A program made the position numbers and the translations under genes. Below the pieces are notes generated by a model. It made no database searches. It had not been told where the DNA came from and saw only the letters and a list, made by a program, of their open reading frames with translations. Positions 1-8,562 of a stretch of 64,000 nt of DNA are shown here, one piece after another. Every line of letters starts with the position of its first letter. Positions within the stretch are counted from its first letter, which is position 1. Origin of the DNA: MGBC114079 sp964531385 (GTDB taxonomy: Bacteria > Bacillota > Clostridia > Lachnospirales > CAG-274); NCBI GenBank assembly GCA_964531385.1, contig CAZHGC010000002.1, forward strand, positions 1 through 64,000. Direction: 5' to 3'.

Positions 1-422
1 ATAAGCTCGAGCACTCTCTCGCGGCGCTCATCCTGAGACGCGTACATCTTGTGGATGTCGAGCGGCTCGGCGATGATGTCGGAGACGGTCATTCTCGGGT
101 TCAGCGAGGAATACGGGTCCTGGAATACCATTGTCGCTCTCTTGCGGAACTCATTGATGTCCGCCTTCGTCTTTACGGCATTGCCGTCGAAGATGATATC
201 TCCTGAGGTGGGCTTATAAAGCTGAAGGATGGTGCGACCGACGGTGGTCTTGCCGCAGCCGGACTCACCGACGAGTCCGAGCGTTTCGCCGCGCATTATA
301 TCAAAGGATACGTCGTCGACGGCCTTGAGAGCACGTGTTTTGAAAACTCCCGTGCTGATATCGAAATATTTCTTGAGGTTTCTGACCTCAACGAGAGGTC
401 TGGCGTTTTCGTTATTACTCAT
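1..422 (-). CDS. oppF: oligopeptide ABC transporter ATP-binding protein, OppF type (3' part cut off by window edge)
   Basis: This is the second ATPase of an oligopeptide/dipeptide importer; it hydrolyses ATP on the cytoplasmic face. The visible 140 residues start MSNNENARPL and contain Walker A GESGCGKTT at residues 52-60 and the Q-loop VFQDPYSSLNPR near residue 100. The signature and Walker B motifs lie beyond base 1. The ATG (420-422) overlaps the end of the upstream oppD by 8 bases, which implies translational coupling in an oppB-C-D-F operon. The family assignment is firm. Peptide rather than nickel specificity is inferred, because no substrate-binding protein is in the window. Confidence 0.9.
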   Translation of the reverse strand, partial: MSNNENARPLVEVRNLKKYFDISTGVFKTRALKAVDDVSFDIMRGETLGLVGESGCGKTTVGRTILQLYKPTSGDIIFDGNAVKTKADINEFRKRATMVFQDPYSSLNPRMTVSDIIAEPLDIHKMYASQDERRERVLEL

Positions 423-1443
423 TTTCGACAGTCTCCTTCTCGTCTGCCGGCGGATTCTCGATCTCGCCGCTTTCAATGCCGGACTTAACGTTCATCCAGC
501 AAGCCGCCATGTGGTCGGCGTTGATCTGCATGCGTTCGCATTTTTCTCTGATGCAGATCTTCATAGCCGCGTCGCAGCGCGGTGCGAAGGGACATCCCTT
601 AGGCATATTGAGAAGGTCGATGGGCGTTCCCGTGATGGGCTGAAGCTTCTGACCGAAGGTGTTTGCTGTGGGGATGGAGCGCATAAGACCCTTTGTGTAC
701 TCGTGGCGGGGATTGTAGAATATCTCCTCAGCCGTGCCCTGCTCGCATATGGAGCCGGCGTACATTACGATGACCTCATCGCAAAGCTGTGCGACGACGC
801 CGAGGTCGTGCGTGATCATGATGATCGCCATTCCGAGCTCGCGCTGGAGGGAGGTCATCAGGTCAAGTATCTGCGCCTGGATGGTAACATCGAGAGCAGT
901 CGTCGGCTCATCCGCGATAAGGATATCCGGCTCGCAGGCAAGCGCCATGGCGATAACGACACGCTGTCTCATACCGCCGGAGAGCTCGTGGGGGTACTGC
1001 TTCATACGCTTCTCGGGCTCGTTGATATTAACGAGGCGAAGCATCTCGACAGCACGCTCGCGCGCCTCTGCGCGGTTTCTGTCCGTGTGAAGGAGAATGG
1101 CCTCCATTATCTGGTGACCGATGGTGTGCGTGGGGTTGAGAGATGTCATCGGGTCCTGGAATATGATGGACACGCGGTTTCCGCGTATTTTTCTCATGAC
1201 CGCCTCGCCCGCGCCGACGAGCTCCTCGCCGTCAAGCTTTATCGAGCCGCCGACAATGCGTCCGGTGGACGCGAGTATCTGCATGATTGAATAAGACGTA
1301 ACGGATTTTCCGGAGCCGGACTCGCCGACGATGCCGAGCACCTTTCCTCTCTCGAGGCTAAAGGATATTCCGTTTACTGCCTTGACCTCACCCGCATCGG
1401 TAAAGAAGGAGGTGCGAAGGTCATTTACTTCGAGTAGTGCCAT
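415..1443 (-). CDS. oppD: oligopeptide ABC transporter ATP-binding protein, OppD type
   Basis: The first ATPase of the peptide importer, 342 residues. Walker A GESGSGKS is at 40-47, the Q-loop VSIIFQDPMTSLNP at 91-104, signature LSGGMRQR at 154-161 and Walker B ILIADEPTTALD at 174-185. The C-terminal tail holds the cysteine-rich patch (GCPFAPRC) typical of the Opp/Dpp ATPases. It lies 42 bases after oppC and overlaps oppF by 8 bases, so the two ATPases are probably made in equal amounts. All ATPase motifs are intact. Confidence 0.93.
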   Translation of the reverse strand: MALLEVNDLRTSFFTDAGEVKAVNGISFSLERGKVLGIVGESGSGKSVTSYSIMQILASTGRIVGGSIKLDGEELVGAGEAVMRKIRGNRVSIIFQDPMTSLNPTHTIGHQIMEAILLHTDRNRAEARERAVEMLRLVNINEPEKRMKQYPHELSGGMRQRVVIAMALACEPDILIADEPTTALDVTIQAQILDLMTSLQRELGMAIIMITHDLGVVAQLCDEVIVMYAGSICEQGTAEEIFYNPRHEYTKGLMRSIPTANTFGQKLQPITGTPIDLLNMPKGCPFAPRCDAAMKICIREKCERMQINADHMAACWMNVKSGIESGEIENPPADEKETVENE

Positions 1444-1485
1444 TTTAATTGACCGTGCCCGTGTGGGCTTTCCTTTCCTTTTATC

Positions 1486-2931
1486 TTAACCGTTGAGCTT
1501 GGGGTCGAATGCGTCGCGCAGTCCGTCTCCGAGGAGGTTCAGTGAAAGAACGATGAGGGAGATGACCACAGCGGGGATAACGAGACGTGCGGGGTACGAG
1601 TTGATACCGTTAAGTGCGTCGGAGGCAAGCGAGCCGAGCGACGGCATGGGCGCATTGACGCCGAGTCCGAGGAACGACAGGTAGCTCTCCGTGAAGATCG
1701 CGCTCGGGATCTGAAGCGCTGTTGAAATGATAACGACGCTGATGCAGTTCGGCATGAGGTGCTTGAAGATTATCCACTTACCCTTAGCGCCCGCAGCTCT
1801 TGCGGCGAGGATGTACTCCTGCTCGCGGAGCGCGAGTATCTGTCCGCGGATAAGGCGGGACATGGACACCCAATAAAGCACGCCGAATACGATAAAGAGG
1901 CTTATGATGTTCGCACCGATCTTTTCAAGCACGGTGCCCTGAATTATCTGGTCGAGCTTCGTCTGCTTGAGCGCGGAGGCAAGCAGGATGATGAGAAGCA
2001 TATCGGGCAGCGAGTAGATGATATCTACAAAGCGCATGATGATAAGGTCGACCTTACCGCCGCAGTAGCCGGAGATGGAGCCGACGGTCATACCGATAAC
2101 CAGAACGATAATGCTTGCGAAGAAGCCGACGGCAAGCGAAATGCGCGCGCCGTATACGATACGGATGAAGTAGTCACGACCCATGGAGTCCGTGCCGAAG
2201 ATGTGAGGGAACACGCTCTCGGTCTCGCCGGTGTAGGAGTCGAAGCAGACGAGGTAATAGCCCGTGTCGGTCTCGACGAGAGTTACGTCTCCCGCTGTTC
2301 TCTTTGCGCCGCCGAAGATGCCGGTCTCCCACGCCCAGTCAACGACCTCGGGAGCCTCCTTATACTTCTTTGTCGCGGTCTTTTCGAGCTTATTGTACTC
2401 GGCGCCCTCGGGGAGCGAGGACTTCAGTGCTTCGAAGGAGGCAACGCTTCTGTCGCCGGCGTTGTATGCCTCGAGGAGGCTCTCGCCCTCTGCCTTCATA
2501 GCCTCGCGGGCTGCAAGATCAGCCGCCTGCTCCGCTCTGCCCTCGTCGCTGTCCTCATACTCGCTCTTTAACACAGCGGGGAGGTAAATTTCGTGAAGGT
2601 TCGCCCGACCGAGGAGCTTCTGGCGCTCTGCCGAGCCGTACTCGAAGGGTGACAGGTTGCTGTAGGAGCCGTCAACGGGCTGTCCGAGGCGAACTCCGAG
2701 CTGAGTGTCGTACTTATAGGGATAAAACATGGGGACGACGATGCAGCTTATCGCAATGAACGCCACGATGAAAAGGCTGACGAGCGCCACCTTGTTTTTA
2801 ACGAATCTTTTAACGCCGTCACGGAAGAAGGTCGTCGAGGGGCGCATCTGCACCATGTACGCCTTGTCCTCCGCCGAGGCGGGATTGAATGCATCGAGAT
2901 CGAGATGCATGCTGAACAGCTTCTTACTCAT
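1486..2931 (-). CDS. oppC: oligopeptide ABC transporter permease, OppC type, with a 150-residue extracytoplasmic insertion
   Basis: An inner-membrane permease subunit of 481 residues, well over the usual 300 or so for OppC. Segment 1 spans about 47-69. The canonical HIFGTDSMGRDYF/RIVYGARISL block follows only at about 243-266, then five membrane helices and the EAA loop (about REQEYILAARAAGA). The extra stretch, about 85-240, is charged and helical and ends in AGDVTLVETDTGYYLV, which resembles the C-terminal half of parvulin-type foldases (PrsA/SurA) of clostridia. It should lie outside the membrane, near the docking site of the binding protein. The reading frame is unbroken and codon use matches the neighbours, so this looks like a genuine insertion. 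The start is supported by the position of the N-terminal amphipathic segment. Confidence 0.9.
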   Translation of the reverse strand: MSKKLFSMHLDLDAFNPASAEDKAYMVQMRPSTTFFRDGVKRFVKNKVALVSLFIVAFIAISCIVVPMFYPYKYDTQLGVRLGQPVDGSYSNLSPFEYGSAERQKLLGRANLHEIYLPAVLKSEYEDSDEGRAEQAADLAAREAMKAEGESLLEAYNAGDRSVASFEALKSSLPEGAEYNKLEKTATKKYKEAPEVVDWAWETGIFGGAKRTAGDVTLVETDTGYYLVCFDSYTGETESVFPHIFGTDSMGRDYFIRIVYGARISLAVGFFASIIVLVIGMTVGSISGYCGGKVDLIIMRFVDIIYSLPDMLLIILLASALKQTKLDQIIQGTVLEKIGANIISLFIVFGVLYWVSMSRLIRGQILALREQEYILAARAAGAKGKWIIFKHLMPNCISVVIISTALQIPSAIFTESYLSFLGLGVNAPMPSLGSLASDALNGINSYPARLVIPAVVISLIVLSLNLLGDGLRDAFDPKLNG

Positions 2932-2969
2932 TATGAAATCTTAGTCCTTTCTGCCCTGTGCCAAGCTCA

Positions 2970-3899
2970 TTATTCAAGGTTGATTCTCGGGTCGACTACC
3001 TTATACATGATATCGCTGATAAGGTTCATCGCAACAATAAGTATCGCAAGCACGATCGTCGTACCCATGATGAGTGTGTAGTCGCGGTTGATGATACTGT
3101 TCACGAAGGAGCGTCCGATGCCGGGAACTGCAAATATCTGCTCAACCACGAGAGAGCCGGTCACAATGTATGCGAGCATGGGACCGAAGTATGTAATAAC
3201 GGGGATGAGCGCGTTCTTGAGCGCGTGTCCGAAGATGACCTTACCGGAGGATACACCCTTTGCCTTTGCCGTGCGGATGTAATCCTGACCGAGCACGTCG
3301 AGCATGGACGAGCGGGTAAGACGCGTGATGTTCGCCATCGGCGAGAGCGACAGCGTGATTATCGGCAGCACAAGTCCGCTTGCCTGCGTTCCGTTCGCGG
3401 GGAATATCGGCCACGTCAGCGTGAACAGCAGCAATAGGAAGGTTCCCATGATGAACGACGGCATTGAGACAAACGCGGTCGTCAGCACCATGATGACGCG
3501 GTCGAGCACGCTGTTTCTGCGAAGAGCTGCGACCGAGCCGAGCACCGTGCCCACAACGAGTGCGATGCCCGCGGCGATAAGACCGAGCTTCGCGGAGGTC
3601 TTCATGCCCTGAGCGATAATGTCGATAACGTCGCGTCCCTTCTGCTTGATGGACGGACCGAAGTCGAACTTTGTTACTATGTCCTTAAGATAGGTCATAT
3701 ACTGCTCAAAAACCGGCTTGTCGAGGCCGTATTTCGCCTCAAGCGCCTTGGTAGCCGTTTCGGAAAGAGCCTTCTCACCGAGGAACGGACCGCCGGGAAC
3801 GGCGTGCATAACGAAGAAGGTAATCGTTATAACGATCCATACGGTCAGCAAAGCAAGGCCGAGCCTTTTGAGTACATAAAATAATGTTTTACTATTCAT
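2970..3899 (-). CDS. oppB: oligopeptide ABC transporter permease, OppB type
   Basis: An inner-membrane permease of 309 residues with the N-terminal OppB signature (FYVLKRLGLALLTVWIVI and ITFFVMHAVPGGPF) and six predicted helices. The EAA loop reads roughly GQDYIRTAKAKGVSSGKVIFGHALKNA, split over residues about 200-230. A longer open frame reaches 4079, but I place the start at the ATG 3897-3899, preceded by an AGGTG ribosome site and matching the family's N-terminus. It is the first gene of the opp operon, 39 bases ahead of oppC, with a sigma-A-like promoter at 3975-4003. Confidence 0.92.
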   Translation of the reverse strand: MNSKTLFYVLKRLGLALLTVWIVITITFFVMHAVPGGPFLGEKALSETATKALEAKYGLDKPVFEQYMTYLKDIVTKFDFGPSIKQKGRDVIDIIAQGMKTSAKLGLIAAGIALVVGTVLGSVAALRRNSVLDRVIMVLTTAFVSMPSFIMGTFLLLLFTLTWPIFPANGTQASGLVLPIITLSLSPMANITRLTRSSMLDVLGQDYIRTAKAKGVSSGKVIFGHALKNALIPVITYFGPMLAYIVTGSLVVEQIFAVPGIGRSFVNSIINRDYTLIMGTTIVLAILIVAMNLISDIMYKVVDPRINLE

Positions 3900-3974
3900 T
3901 TTACCACACCTGCTTGAGTTTCCCGCATGCCGAAAACAGCCGTTGGCTGCTGCGGCGTGCTGTTTATTCATGTT

Positions 3975-4003
3975 AGTATAACATGAAATGAGGATTTTTG
4001 CAA
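3975..4003 (-). promoter_or_regulatory. sigma-A-type promoter of the opp operon
   Basis: On the minus strand TTGCAA (4003-3998) is followed after exactly 17 bases by TATACT (3980-3975), leaving a leader of about 70 bases before oppB. Seen by eye only; the motif and spacing are good. Confidence 0.6.
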
Positions 4004-4197
4004 TAGGTTTTCGCGTTTTTTTGGGCTTTACGATTACACACACTCCCACTTTTTTGAGTTTTTTCCTTATTACAGACAATTTACCCCTTTAACGCGGTGC
4101 TTTGCTGCTGTGTGAGGCACGCACCGTCTGCCGAGGCACACACACGCCGCCGCACGTGTAATTATTCACCAGTCGGACAAAAGCTTCGAAATTTCGG

Positions 4198-4226
4198 TTG
4201 CAAAATATTTCGATATAATATATAAT
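4198..4226 (+). promoter_or_regulatory. sigma-A-type promoter of the sugar-catabolic operon
   Basis: TTGCAA (4198-4203), 17 bases, then TATAAT (4221-4226), about 80 bases ahead of the 4307 start. A second TATAAT lies at 4214-4219. It is divergent from the opp promoter; the 407-base gap between oppB and the 4307 gene holds both promoters and no other gene that I can see. Confidence 0.65.
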
Positions 4227-4306
4227 ATAGTCAGCACGGCGTCCGACCGACGGTCGACGCCCACACAGCACAGTTTTTTCAAAGGGAAAACCGAAAGGAC
4301 AGACAA

Positions 4307-6571
4307 ATGAAAGGCTCACTCAAAGACATCATGCTTGCCCGCCACCCGTCCGAGGTGACGCGCGAGCGCTTCATCATCGAGATGAACATGCCGACAGAGT
4401 ATCCCGCGATAAGCGCCCGACCGACCGCAGAGGGCGGAGTTCGCGACCGCTTCTTCGCTTCCGTGGCTGAGCTCCCCGAGGAGGTCACCGTCATCCACCC
4501 GTTCAACGTTGACGCCTTCGCCGAGTCAAACAGCCGCACGCTTTATGTCTCGACGTTGGGAGACGACGGCGCAGACGGCACGGAGTCGGCACCTCTTGCA
4601 ACACCGACTGAGGCTCTGCGGCGACTCGAGGGCGCCTGCGGCGGAAGGATAATTCTCCGCGAGGGCGCGCATGACCTTGACGACACACTCGTCATCGACT
4701 CACGTCATTCGGGAAGCGAAAGCTCTCCTCTTATAATAACGGCTTACCCCGATGAGAAGCCGATGCTCTCCACCTCGCGCTCCATTCCCGCCTCCGCCTT
4801 CACGCATGTGACCGACGAGTCCGTGCTCGCGCGCCTCGGCGAGGAGGTCGGAGCGCATGTGCTCGAGGCAGACCTCGGCGCGCTCGGCATTACCGAATTC
4901 GGAAAGCCCGGCGTCGGCGGCGCGGTGCTTCTCATAAACAGCGTCGAACAGGATCTCGCAAGATATCCAAACCGCGGTGAGGCACTTCTCGAGGTCAGCG
5001 AGCGCATTGTATGCACGGGCTGGGATGAGGAAAAGCGCTGCCCCGACGGCGACTGGGAGATCGGCGTTGACGACGACCGCCCCTACACATGGCAGGCAGC
5101 CGACGACATCTGCGTATTCGGCGCATTCACCTACGAATGGGTAAGGCTCAACCGCCGCCTCGGTGCGATCTGCGCCGACACACGCACCATACGCGGTATC
5201 GGAAGCTTCGAGCACGCACCTGTACAGCAGCGCGGAAACAACACCTTCTTCTTCACGAACGTTCTCGACGAGCTCGACATGCCCGGTGAGTGGTACCTCG
5301 ACCGCAAGACCGGCAAGCTCTATGTTTACCCGCCGAACGGCGAGCTCTCCGACGGCGACGACATCCGCTTCATCTCGAAGGCACAGCGCGTCATCTCGTG
5401 CGAGGGTGCGGAGAATGTTATTATCGACCGACTTGACATCGGACGCTGCTGCGGCACCGCCGTAAATGTAAGCGACTGCCGTCAGGTGCTCTTTCAGAGA
5501 TGCCGCGTATGCGGAACGACAGGCATTGCGAACGCCGACGGCTCGGCTGTCGAGATCGACGGCGGCTTCAGAAGCGGTATCATCGACTCGGTGATCGAGC
5601 ACTTCTCGAACCGCGCGGCAAGCGTCGGAGGCGGCGACCGCAGGACGCTCACTCCCGCGAACAACTTCATTCAGAACTGCAAGGTCATCAATCCCCACTG
5701 CCGCTTCGGTATCAGCTCCGGAGGCGGCGTCGGCAATATCGTCTCGCACAACTATTCCCACAACACCACAATGGGTGACGGCGGACACAATGAGGGCATT
5801 GTCGAGTACAATATCGTCGAGGGCGGCGACACCGAGACTCACGACACCGGCATGATCTACGTTGCGGGCGGCGGCTGCTCCACCTGTGGCAACCACTACC
5901 GCTACAATTACTTCTTCGATTTCGCGATGGGCGACTACGGAATTTATTTCGACGACCTCTCGCGCGGAATGTACGCCTACGGCAACATCGTTGTCGGAAA
6001 CGGAACGCTCCCCGAGGACGACCGCAACTGGTACGGCGGCGGACGCAGCTTCAACCACCACAACGGCTGCGAGCACTGCTACTGGAACAATATCAGCATA
6101 GACGCCGGATATTTCGCCTTCGGCGGAGATATCACCTACTGGCTGAACGACGGAAACTGGAACAGCTTATTCCCCGGAATGCTCGGCGCCTCGCGCGAGA
6201 TGGGCACGGAGAGATATTTCGGCAGATATCCGACCTACCGCGACTACGCCGCGTCTCTTGCCAAGTACGATGAGCTGAGAAAGTCAGAGGATTACGTGCC
6301 GTACAGCTCGGATGCGGAGCGCCGCACACGCTCACCGTTTGCGAACCACTATGAGAACAACCTCATCTTCCGCGCCGCGCGCCCGTACAAGCTTGACAAC
6401 GGACTCGAGACGGCGACGGGTCTTGAGACAAACTACGTCACAAACGACGACCCCGGCTTTGTCGATCTCGAAAACCGCGACTACCGCTTCCGCGAGGACG
6501 CAGAGGTATTCGAGAAGATCCCCGGCTTCATCGCGCCGCCCTTCGAGCGCATGGGTCCGACAGAGGACTGA
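4307..6571 (+). CDS. right-handed parallel beta-helix protein, probable cytoplasmic glycoside hydrolase or polysaccharide lyase
   Basis: A protein of 754 residues without a signal peptide. It has an N-terminal module (1-75), then the entry typical of carbohydrate-active beta-helix proteins: LYVSTLGDDGADGTESAPLA at about 78-97 and IITAYPDEKPML at about 143-154. A beta-sandwich-like insertion ends in GEWYLDRKTGKLYVYPP (about residues 328-344). Beta-helix coils rich in N, D and G run from about 360 to 600. This layout occurs in beta-helix glycosidase families such as GH120 and GH141, but I cannot choose among them. It heads an operon with a ketose epimerase, kinase and aldolase, so it probably acts on an imported oligosaccharide. 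The ribosome site GAAAGGAC lies 9 bases ahead of the ATG. Confidence 0.8.
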   Translation: MKGSLKDIMLARHPSEVTRERFIIEMNMPTEYPAISARPTAEGGVRDRFFASVAELPEEVTVIHPFNVDAFAESNSRTLYVSTLGDDGADGTESAPLATPTEALRRLEGACGGRIILREGAHDLDDTLVIDSRHSGSESSPLIITAYPDEKPMLSTSRSIPASAFTHVTDESVLARLGEEVGAHVLEADLGALGITEFGKPGVGGAVLLINSVEQDLARYPNRGEALLEVSERIVCTGWDEEKRCPDGDWEIGVDDDRPYTWQAADDICVFGAFTYEWVRLNRRLGAICADTRTIRGIGSFEHAPVQQRGNNTFFFTNVLDELDMPGEWYLDRKTGKLYVYPPNGELSDGDDIRFISKAQRVISCEGAENVIIDRLDIGRCCGTAVNVSDCRQVLFQRCRVCGTTGIANADGSAVEIDGGFRSGIIDSVIEHFSNRAASVGGGDRRTLTPANNFIQNCKVINPHCRFGISSGGGVGNIVSHNYSHNTTMGDGGHNEGIVEYNIVEGGDTETHDTGMIYVAGGGCSTCGNHYRYNYFFDFAMGDYGIYFDDLSRGMYAYGNIVVGNGTLPEDDRNWYGGGRSFNHHNGCEHCYWNNISIDAGYFAFGGDITYWLNDGNWNSLFPGMLGASREMGTERYFGRYPTYRDYAASLAKYDELRKSEDYVPYSSDAERRTRSPFANHYENNLIFRAARPYKLDNGLETATGLETNYVTNDDPGFVDLENRDYRFREDAEVFEKIPGFIAPPFERMGPTED

Positions 6572-6712
6572 CCGGACGCGAATATGCCGAAGGTGGGATA
6601 CGCCCCGCCGACAGCCGCAGCGCCCGGCGGCACAAAATGCGAGCGCAATCACACGTTAATTATCAGTCGGCTCGTCCGACACGCCGCTCACGCGGCAGAA
6701 AGGATATAAATC

Positions 6713-7579
6713 ATGAAAATAGGTACACATTATGCTTACTGGGACAGAACCTGGAAGGCGGATTACATCGCTCTTTGCCACCGCGCAAAGTCCTGCGGTC
6801 TCGACGTGCTCGAGGTAGGCGCGGGCGACCTTCTTACGATGTCCGACGCGGAGCTTGAGAAGCTTCGCGACACCGCAAAGGAGCTCGGACTCGAAATTTC
6901 CGCAAACCTCGGCCCTCCGAAGGATCGCGACATATCGAGCGCAGATCCCGCAGTTCGCGAGGCGGGCGTTGAATTCCTCTGCGGCATCCTCCGTCAGATG
7001 AAGAAGCTTGACTGCAAGATACTCATCGGTGCGCTCTACAACCACTGGCCCTACGACTTCGTCGACATCGACAAGCCCGCGCTTTGGGCTCGCGCAGTCG
7101 AGGGAATGAAGAAGGTCGGCGATGTTGCCGACGAGCTCGGTCTCACGATCGCTCTCGAAATTCTCAACCGCTTTGAGTCCTGCATCCTTAACACCGTCGA
7201 GGAGGGTCTTCGCTTCTGCGCAGACGTTGACCGCAAGTCCGTTCGCCTGCTGCTTGACACCTTCCACATGAACATCGAGGAGGACAATATAGGCGACGCC
7301 TTCCGCGCGGCGGGCGACATGGTCGCTCACGTTCACGTTGGCGAGGCAAACCGCAAGCTCCCCGGCACCGGCAGAAACATGCCCTGGGGCGAGATCGCAC
7401 AGGCGCTTTCCGACATTAATTACCACGGCATGGTCGTCATGGAGCCTTTCATCCTGAACGGCGGCGAGGTCGGCGACTCCATCAAGGTTTGGCGTGACCT
7501 CTCGGGCGGCGCTGACGGCGCACGTCTCGACGAGATGATGACCGAATCCGTTAAATTCCTCAGAAGCCTCGAGGCTTAA
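6713..7579 (+). CDS. D-psicose / D-tagatose 3-epimerase family protein
   Basis: A 288-residue TIM-barrel enzyme that should invert C3 of a free ketohexose (for example D-fructose to D-psicose or D-tagatose to D-sorbose) with a divalent metal. The match to the Agrobacterium D-psicose 3-epimerase is recognisable along the whole chain: IGTHYAYWDRTW at the start, ALEILNRFE with metal/catalytic E149, LLDTFHMNIEED with metal D182 and H185, HVHVGEANRKLPG with H208 and R214, MEPF with metal and catalytic E244, and IKVWRDLSGGAD near 257-268. All catalytic residues are present. The ATG follows AGAAAGGAT. It is second in the operon, followed 24 bases later by a sugar kinase. The true substrate cannot be told from sequence. 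Confidence 0.88.
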   Translation: MKIGTHYAYWDRTWKADYIALCHRAKSCGLDVLEVGAGDLLTMSDAELEKLRDTAKELGLEISANLGPPKDRDISSADPAVREAGVEFLCGILRQMKKLDCKILIGALYNHWPYDFVDIDKPALWARAVEGMKKVGDVADELGLTIALEILNRFESCILNTVEEGLRFCADVDRKSVRLLLDTFHMNIEEDNIGDAFRAAGDMVAHVHVGEANRKLPGTGRNMPWGEIAQALSDINYHGMVVMEPFILNGGEVGDSIKVWRDLSGGADGARLDEMMTESVKFLRSLEA

Positions 7580-7603
7580 TTACCGCATCGAAAGGACATA
7601 GCT

Positions 7604-8530
7604 ATGATTTGGACAATGGGCGAAATGATCGTTGAGATCATGCGCGAAAAGGTTGATATGCCGTTAAACGAGCCGGGCGTTTTCCTCGGTCCTTACCCCA
7701 GCGGAGCACCCGCAATTTTCATTGACACCGCAGCAAGACTCGGTCAGAAGGCTGGAATCATCAGCGGCGTCGGCTGCGACGACTTCGGTCGCTGCCTGCT
7801 TGAGCGTCTTGAGCGCGACGGCGTCGACACCTCACTCGTTCTTCGCGACGAGACCTGCTCGACGGGCTGTGCATTCGTTATGTACTACTCGAACGGCGAC
7901 CGCAAGTTTATATTCCACATCGGAAACACACCCGCTGCACGCGCGAAGGCTCCCGAGAACGTTCCCGCCTCCGATTTCTTCCACGTTATGGGCTGCTCGC
8001 TCATGGCTGACGCCACCTTCGGCGACGAGATCGTGAAGACCGCCGAGAAGTTCCGCGCAGCGGGCGCGAAGATATCCTTCGACCCCAACATTCGCCCCGA
8101 GCTCATGGGCGGCACGGACGCACCGCAGAAAATTCTCGCAATGTCGAGCGTATTCATGCCGGGCGTTGCCGAGCTTAAGATGATGGCGGGCTGCGACACG
8201 GTCGAGGAGTCCGTTGCGAAGTGCTTCGAGAACCCCGTGCTCGAGATAATCGCGCTCAAGCGCGGCAGCCGCGGCTGCACCGTTTACACCCGCGAGGGCT
8301 CGACGGATTTCGGCATCTACCCGATAACTCCCGTTGACGCAACGGGCGCCGGCGACTCGTTTGACGCCGCATTCCTCTGCGGACTTATCGACGGCCTGCC
8401 GATGCTCGACTGCATCCGTCAGGCAACGAGCGCCGCTTCCCTCAACACGGCAGCGTTCGGTCCGATGGAGGGCAAAATTTCTCCCGAGAACGTCGCGCGC
8501 CTCATCGCAGAGCACCCCGAGATCGGCTGA
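7604..8530 (+). CDS. PfkB/ribokinase-family sugar kinase
   Basis: A 308-residue kinase predicted to phosphorylate the ketose made by the epimerase, using ATP in the cytoplasm. The second PfkB signature DATGAGDSF is at 245-253 with the catalytic base D251. KISFDPNIRPE at 156-166 matches the KDG-kinase/fructokinase branch, and GVGCDDFG (56-63) is the usual glycine-rich segment near the substrate. The N-terminus is slightly short: MIWTMGEMIVEI replaces the usual V.xxGE.L.D. An AAAGGAC ribosome site precedes the ATG. The order epimerase-kinase-aldolase suggests ketose to ketose-phosphate to trioses. The position of phosphorylation is unknown. Confidence 0.88.
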   Translation: MIWTMGEMIVEIMREKVDMPLNEPGVFLGPYPSGAPAIFIDTAARLGQKAGIISGVGCDDFGRCLLERLERDGVDTSLVLRDETCSTGCAFVMYYSNGDRKFIFHIGNTPAARAKAPENVPASDFFHVMGCSLMADATFGDEIVKTAEKFRAAGAKISFDPNIRPELMGGTDAPQKILAMSSVFMPGVAELKMMAGCDTVEESVAKCFENPVLEIIALKRGSRGCTVYTREGSTDFGIYPITPVDATGAGDSFDAAFLCGLIDGLPMLDCIRQATSAASLNTAAFGPMEGKISPENVARLIAEHPEIG

Positions 8531-8562
8531 GCGCAGATAATTTTACATAAGGAAGTACTGAA

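Noticed and set aside
3900..4306. Small genes in the opp/sugar-operon gap (frame at 4089-4319)
   Set aside because: No ribosome site or homology; the region is explained by two divergent promoters.
4700..6076. Open frame of 458 codons on the minus strand opposite the beta-helix gene
   Set aside because: Valine/alanine-rich shadow translation without a ribosome site or motifs.
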